Positions 22,591-25,237 of a stretch of 25,237 nucleotides of DNA are shown one piece after another. This stretch comes from Spirochaetia bacterium (GTDB lineage: Bacteria > Spirochaetota > Spirochaetia > Treponematales > Breznakiellaceae), in contig BOAV01000030.1 of assembly GCA_026002045.1 (NCBI GenBank), positions 1 through 25,237 of the forward strand, read 5' to 3'. Position 1 is the first letter of the stretch; every line of letters starts with the position of its first letter. The notes beneath the pieces are model-generated. The model saw only the letters and a program-made list of their open reading frames with translations, did no database searches and was not told the origin of the DNA. A program made the position numbers and the translations under genes.

Positions 22591-22778
22591 GGCCTTGCAA
22601 AGAGGTACTCAGACGGCGGAAACTCCCGCAAAGAAAGCACGCCGTCTGAGATTTTAATAGACAGGGAACGTATAGAGCATACCTTCACTGTTTGTTAGCC
22701 CTCTTTATTGGTCTTCCGTCGTAAGGCGGAAGGACATCCGGACGTATGTTCCGGGTGAATATTTTTAAGGAGGACTCT
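22591..22778 (+). promoter_or_regulatory. Conserved three-hairpin 5' leader, copy B
   Basis: Counterpart of 226-413, offset constant at 22365, with no gaps. Hairpin 1: 22608-22618 with 22640-22650, all 22 stem bases unchanged although the loop differs. Hairpin 2: 22713-22720 with 22725-22732 around GUAA. Hairpin 3: 22735-22742 with 22750-22757. AAGGAGG lies at 22767-22773. Stem bases are kept while most of the differences fall in loops or linkers. Confidence 0.65.
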
Positions 22779-24950
22779 ATGAAAAACAGGAGTCTCTTTT
22801 TCGGAATTGTCGGCATAGTTCTGGCAATAGGATTGATTTTTACCGGCTGCCCCGACCCCACTGCGGGTGAACCGGGACCCGCCGGACCTCAGGGACCACA
22901 GGGCCCCGGCCTTCCTGGGAGCACGCCGTCTGATGTGAATACCGCTGTTTTCACGCTGACATCGGATAAGAATGCGCTGTTGATTAAGCTTGGCGGCACC
23001 GGCACGTTTAAGGCAAGCCTCAGCCAGTCTGATTTTACGATTACCGGCTCGAGTGCGACACCCCTGAAAGCGGGTACCGTGGTACGCATCGCTGATGATA
23101 CCGCATACATTAAGGCGGCCGCAGGTGAAACCTGGTGGGGCAGCACCGACAACAAAATTACGGTTAAAGCAAGCGCATTGACCGCTGCGGCGACCACCCC
23201 AACGGTAACGCCCGGTTGGTACATCACCGGAGACCAAGCTGTTGCGCCTGACGCTTCTTATGGGTCGGTCCTGATTGTAGAGGGCACCATTACTTCTACA
23301 GCGATTTATACCCTCGGCGCCAGCTCTCCTGACGTCCTTATTTCCAAGGGTCTTCTCCTGAGCGGTTCCGCCAACTGGACTGTGGCTGCCAATAAGATTC
23401 TGGTAGTAACTGAGGGCGGTATAACTCAGAGCGGCGCTGCCGCTGCGCTTACCGTTGCCGGGGAGGCGTACATCACCGGCGATGTAACGAGCGAGCACGG
23501 TACTCCCGTGGCATTAGCGGTTTCCAGCGGCGGAAATGCGAACATCAGCGGTAATGTTACCGGTTCGGTGACCGTTACTGCGGGAGCCGGCACGAATGCA
23601 ACATTGTCTGTAGGCGGCAATGTGGTGGGTCTTTTGACCCTGACCGGCGGCGCCAGCTCCGGGTCCGGTATCCTTGAACTGACCAAAGCAGACGGTACTG
23701 CCACCGTTAAAACGGCATCGGCTGACACCACCTACCTGACCGGAAAGGGCACCATCGCGTCCACGGGCGCGACAAACAGCGTTACACTTACCGCAGCCAG
23801 CGCCGGTACCCTTACTATTGGGGCAACAACCCTGGGCCTTAACGGTATCAAAATCGTCTCCGGCACTACTGCCAGCGGCATTAACATTTCCGGTAATGGG
23901 AGCCTTTCCTCGGCGGCAAGCAGTACGCTTACCGTAGCCACCAGCGTCGCTACTCTTAAAGCATCCACCACCCCCGGGCTCGTCATCGGCAACGGCATCA
24001 CCCTGGAGACCCAGGGCACCGCTGTGGTAGTGGACGCCACCGCCGGCACCGATAAGGTTATCTCCGGTGCGGGTACTCTTGCGGTAACCGGCTCTGCCGG
24101 TCTTACCCTGATGGATGCTACCGGCGGCGTTACGAATGTTACCCTTGGCAACAACACTACTGTTACCCTGAAGGGCGACATCAAACTTGCGGGCGGCGGG
24201 CAGAAGGTTATCCTTCCCGGCTCCTCTTCCGCAGGCGGCGCGGTGTACTCCGCTCACGGCGACACGGTAGTGATTGCTGCACTCACAGGGGCGACTCTGA
24301 ATGGGGACCTGTACGTAAACAACGCCGGTTCAGTCCGGTTGGCCGCCAGCGGCATTATCACCGGTACAGCCGGCAAATATATCGTCCTGGGCGATGGACT
24401 GGCCGGTCCTGCACTGAAAGTTGGTAGCACCACGGGCAAATTTACCGCCGCGACTACCGGCGCCGACTCGTATATCAAGCTTTCGTCTGCGGGTATTGAA
24501 GGCGTTGGCGGAACCGCTGTTAGTTTGGCCGGTGGTGGTAGTGCTGATATCGAGATCAATGTACTCAGGGACGCCGCTTTCAACAACGTTATCGTTGATG
24601 TTGCTACGAACGGTGTGGTTAAAATCGTCAAAGGTGCAAAGCTTACCCTGACCCTTGCCACCACCGGTGACGGTGTGGCCTCCGGCGGTATCTTCACCAA
24701 GAGTGCCGGTTTTGCCAAGGCGAATGCGACTGTTGACACTACCAACGGTACTACGACAACTACAGTAACGGTTGCCGCAGGCGCCAAGGTCATGAGTGGC
24801 GCCCAAGGGGCTGTTGCGGGTGAAGTTTACACCGGTACGGGTACTACTCGGGATGATGGTGTGATTGACGCCGCAGCGGGCCCCCTTAGTATCGACAAGG
24901 ATGATACCTTCGCATTAACCAGTGGCAAGATTGTACCCACTGGGGCCTAA
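22779..24950 (+). CDS. Collagen-like/beta-helix-like surface lipoprotein (copy B)
   Basis: Predicted 723-residue lipoprotein, paralogue of the one at 414-1946. Signal segment and lipobox end at Cys24 (IFTGC), followed by a Gly-X-Y run (GEPGPAGPQGPQGPG). The mature part is Gly/Ala/Thr/Val-rich with many short repeats of the type SVGGNV, LTLTGG and ISGNGS, consistent with a beta-solenoid; no catalytic motif. ATG 22779 follows AAGGAGG with five bases of spacing; the in-frame ATG at 22746 lies in leader hairpin 3. Compared with copy A the first residues and the collagen-like stretch are related, but the body is about 210 residues longer and has diverged. It may be under the rightward XRE-region promoter. 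Probably exposed on the outer envelope; role unknown. Confidence 0.85.
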   Translation: MKNRSLFFGIVGIVLAIGLIFTGCPDPTAGEPGPAGPQGPQGPGLPGSTPSDVNTAVFTLTSDKNALLIKLGGTGTFKASLSQSDFTITGSSATPLKAGTVVRIADDTAYIKAAAGETWWGSTDNKITVKASALTAAATTPTVTPGWYITGDQAVAPDASYGSVLIVEGTITSTAIYTLGASSPDVLISKGLLLSGSANWTVAANKILVVTEGGITQSGAAAALTVAGEAYITGDVTSEHGTPVALAVSSGGNANISGNVTGSVTVTAGAGTNATLSVGGNVVGLLTLTGGASSGSGILELTKADGTATVKTASADTTYLTGKGTIASTGATNSVTLTAASAGTLTIGATTLGLNGIKIVSGTTASGINISGNGSLSSAASSTLTVATSVATLKASTTPGLVIGNGITLETQGTAVVVDATAGTDKVISGAGTLAVTGSAGLTLMDATGGVTNVTLGNNTTVTLKGDIKLAGGGQKVILPGSSSAGGAVYSAHGDTVVIAALTGATLNGDLYVNNAGSVRLAASGIITGTAGKYIVLGDGLAGPALKVGSTTGKFTAATTGADSYIKLSSAGIEGVGGTAVSLAGGGSADIEINVLRDAAFNNVIVDVATNGVVKIVKGAKLTLTLATTGDGVASGGIFTKSAGFAKANATVDTTNGTTTTTVTVAAGAKVMSGAQGAVAGEVYTGTGTTRDDGVIDAAAGPLSIDKDDTFALTSGKIVPTGA

Positions 24951-24997
24951 CAAGGTGCCGTCCGGCGCACTTTAGCCGGGCATAAAAAGTTTAAGCT

Positions 24998-25029
24998 GGC
25001 CGTCCTCCGCTGTGGGGACGGCCTTTTTT
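24998..25029 (+). terminator. Intrinsic terminator of lipoprotein B
   Basis: 24998-25005 (GGCCGTCC) pairs perfectly with 25016-25023, followed by six T at 25024-25029. A smaller hairpin (CCGGC 24962-24966 with GCCGG 24975-24979) precedes it, as at lipoprotein A. Confidence 0.88.
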
Positions 25030-25065
25030 ATGGCTCCAAAGGAAACCAACAAAGCGCTTCCCTAT
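25030..25065 (+). repeat. Conserved post-terminator tail, copy B
   Basis: Counterpart of 2024-2058: ATGGCTCCAAAGGAAACC, then AACAAAGCGCTTCCCTAT, with one or two indels and substitutions relative to copy A. Homology between the cassettes stops here: copy A continues into the foldback palindrome, copy B into unrelated sequence. Confidence 0.7.
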
Positions 25066-25237
25066 GGCAAAACGATCACAGGCAGTCGGCTTTTTTTTGC
25101 CGGGAATACGAAGAATTTAACCACGAAGCTATGATAAATAGTATGCGGTTTATCTGGTATGCTGTAGGAGTTCGGAAGGACAACTACCGGTTGCTGTGGA
25201 CCTGGGGCAGAACACTGACCCCGTAACCACGAATAAC
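25066..25237. other. Non-coding end of window
   Basis: No gene is supported. GGCAAAA (25066-25072) can pair with TTTTGCC (25095-25101). The strings AACCACGAAG (25119-25128) and TAACCACGAATAAC (25224-25237) resemble the start of a short CACGAA-type intergenic repeat that may continue past the window. Confidence 0.35.

Noticed and set aside
23514..24257. 247-residue minus-strand open frame over lipoprotein B
   Set aside because: Antisense shadow of the repetitive Gly/Thr-rich gene; composition is an artefact of complementing GGC/ACC codons.

Overview
The window looks like a chromosomal segment of a spirochaete, most probably a Treponema of the termite-gut type. That is an inference from gene content and protein style: lipoproteins with a short collagen-like linker, an M23 peptidase/bactofilin/YaaR/PSP1 operon, Lpt genes behind pyrG, and Treponema-like PD-(D/E)XK and EFR1 proteins. 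No rRNA or tRNA gene is present to settle the species. GC content is moderate to high. Promoters of the TTGACA-N17-TATAAT class are easy to find, and many genes overlap by a few bases in tight operons.

Layout. (1) Positions 1-2058: a hairpin-rich leader, a 510-residue Gly/Ala/Thr-rich lipoprotein with a collagen-like stretch, an intrinsic terminator and a short conserved tail. (2) 2061-2230: a 170-bp foldback palindrome. (3) 2310-4964: a four-subunit 2-oxoacid:ferredoxin oxidoreductase operon (ferredoxin, VorB-type alpha, TPP-binding beta, gamma). (4) 4973-8099: a strong promoter and an envelope/cell-shape operon: membrane-anchored M23 peptidase, bactofilin, YaaR (DUF327), PSP1/RicT-like protein. 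It is followed by a duplicated 23-bp sequence and two palindromes. (5) 8301-13415, minus strand: a sugar-utilisation operon (GH127 glycosidase, lipoprotein solute-binding protein, two ABC permeases, no ATPase), with a divergent AraC-type regulator at 13562-14362. (6) 14375-16768, minus strand: an unusual overlapping trio (SDR epimerase, EFR1 flavodoxin-ferredoxin, CheR catalytic domain without its N-terminal domain). (7) 16814-20550: pyrG, apparently on a leaderless transcript, overlapping lptC, then lptA and lptB. (8) 20563-22313: a LUD-domain protein, a PD-(D/E)XK-like protein with its own promoter, and an XRE repressor with three evenly spaced operator-like sites under back-to-back promoters. 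(9) 22591-25065: a second lipoprotein cassette (723 residues) with the same leader and the same tail as the first.

The most unusual signal is the pair of lipoprotein cassettes. The 191 bases ending at the start codon are aligned without gaps and differ at about seven positions. They hold three consecutive hairpins, one of which changes only in its loop. The terminator type and a ~35-base tail after it are also shared, while the coding sequences between them have diverged and differ in length. This suggests a multi-copy family of surface lipoproteins carried between constant flanks, with a structured 5' untranslated region. In the second copy the rightward XRE-controlled promoter points into this leader through a perfect 15-bp hairpin with a T-run.
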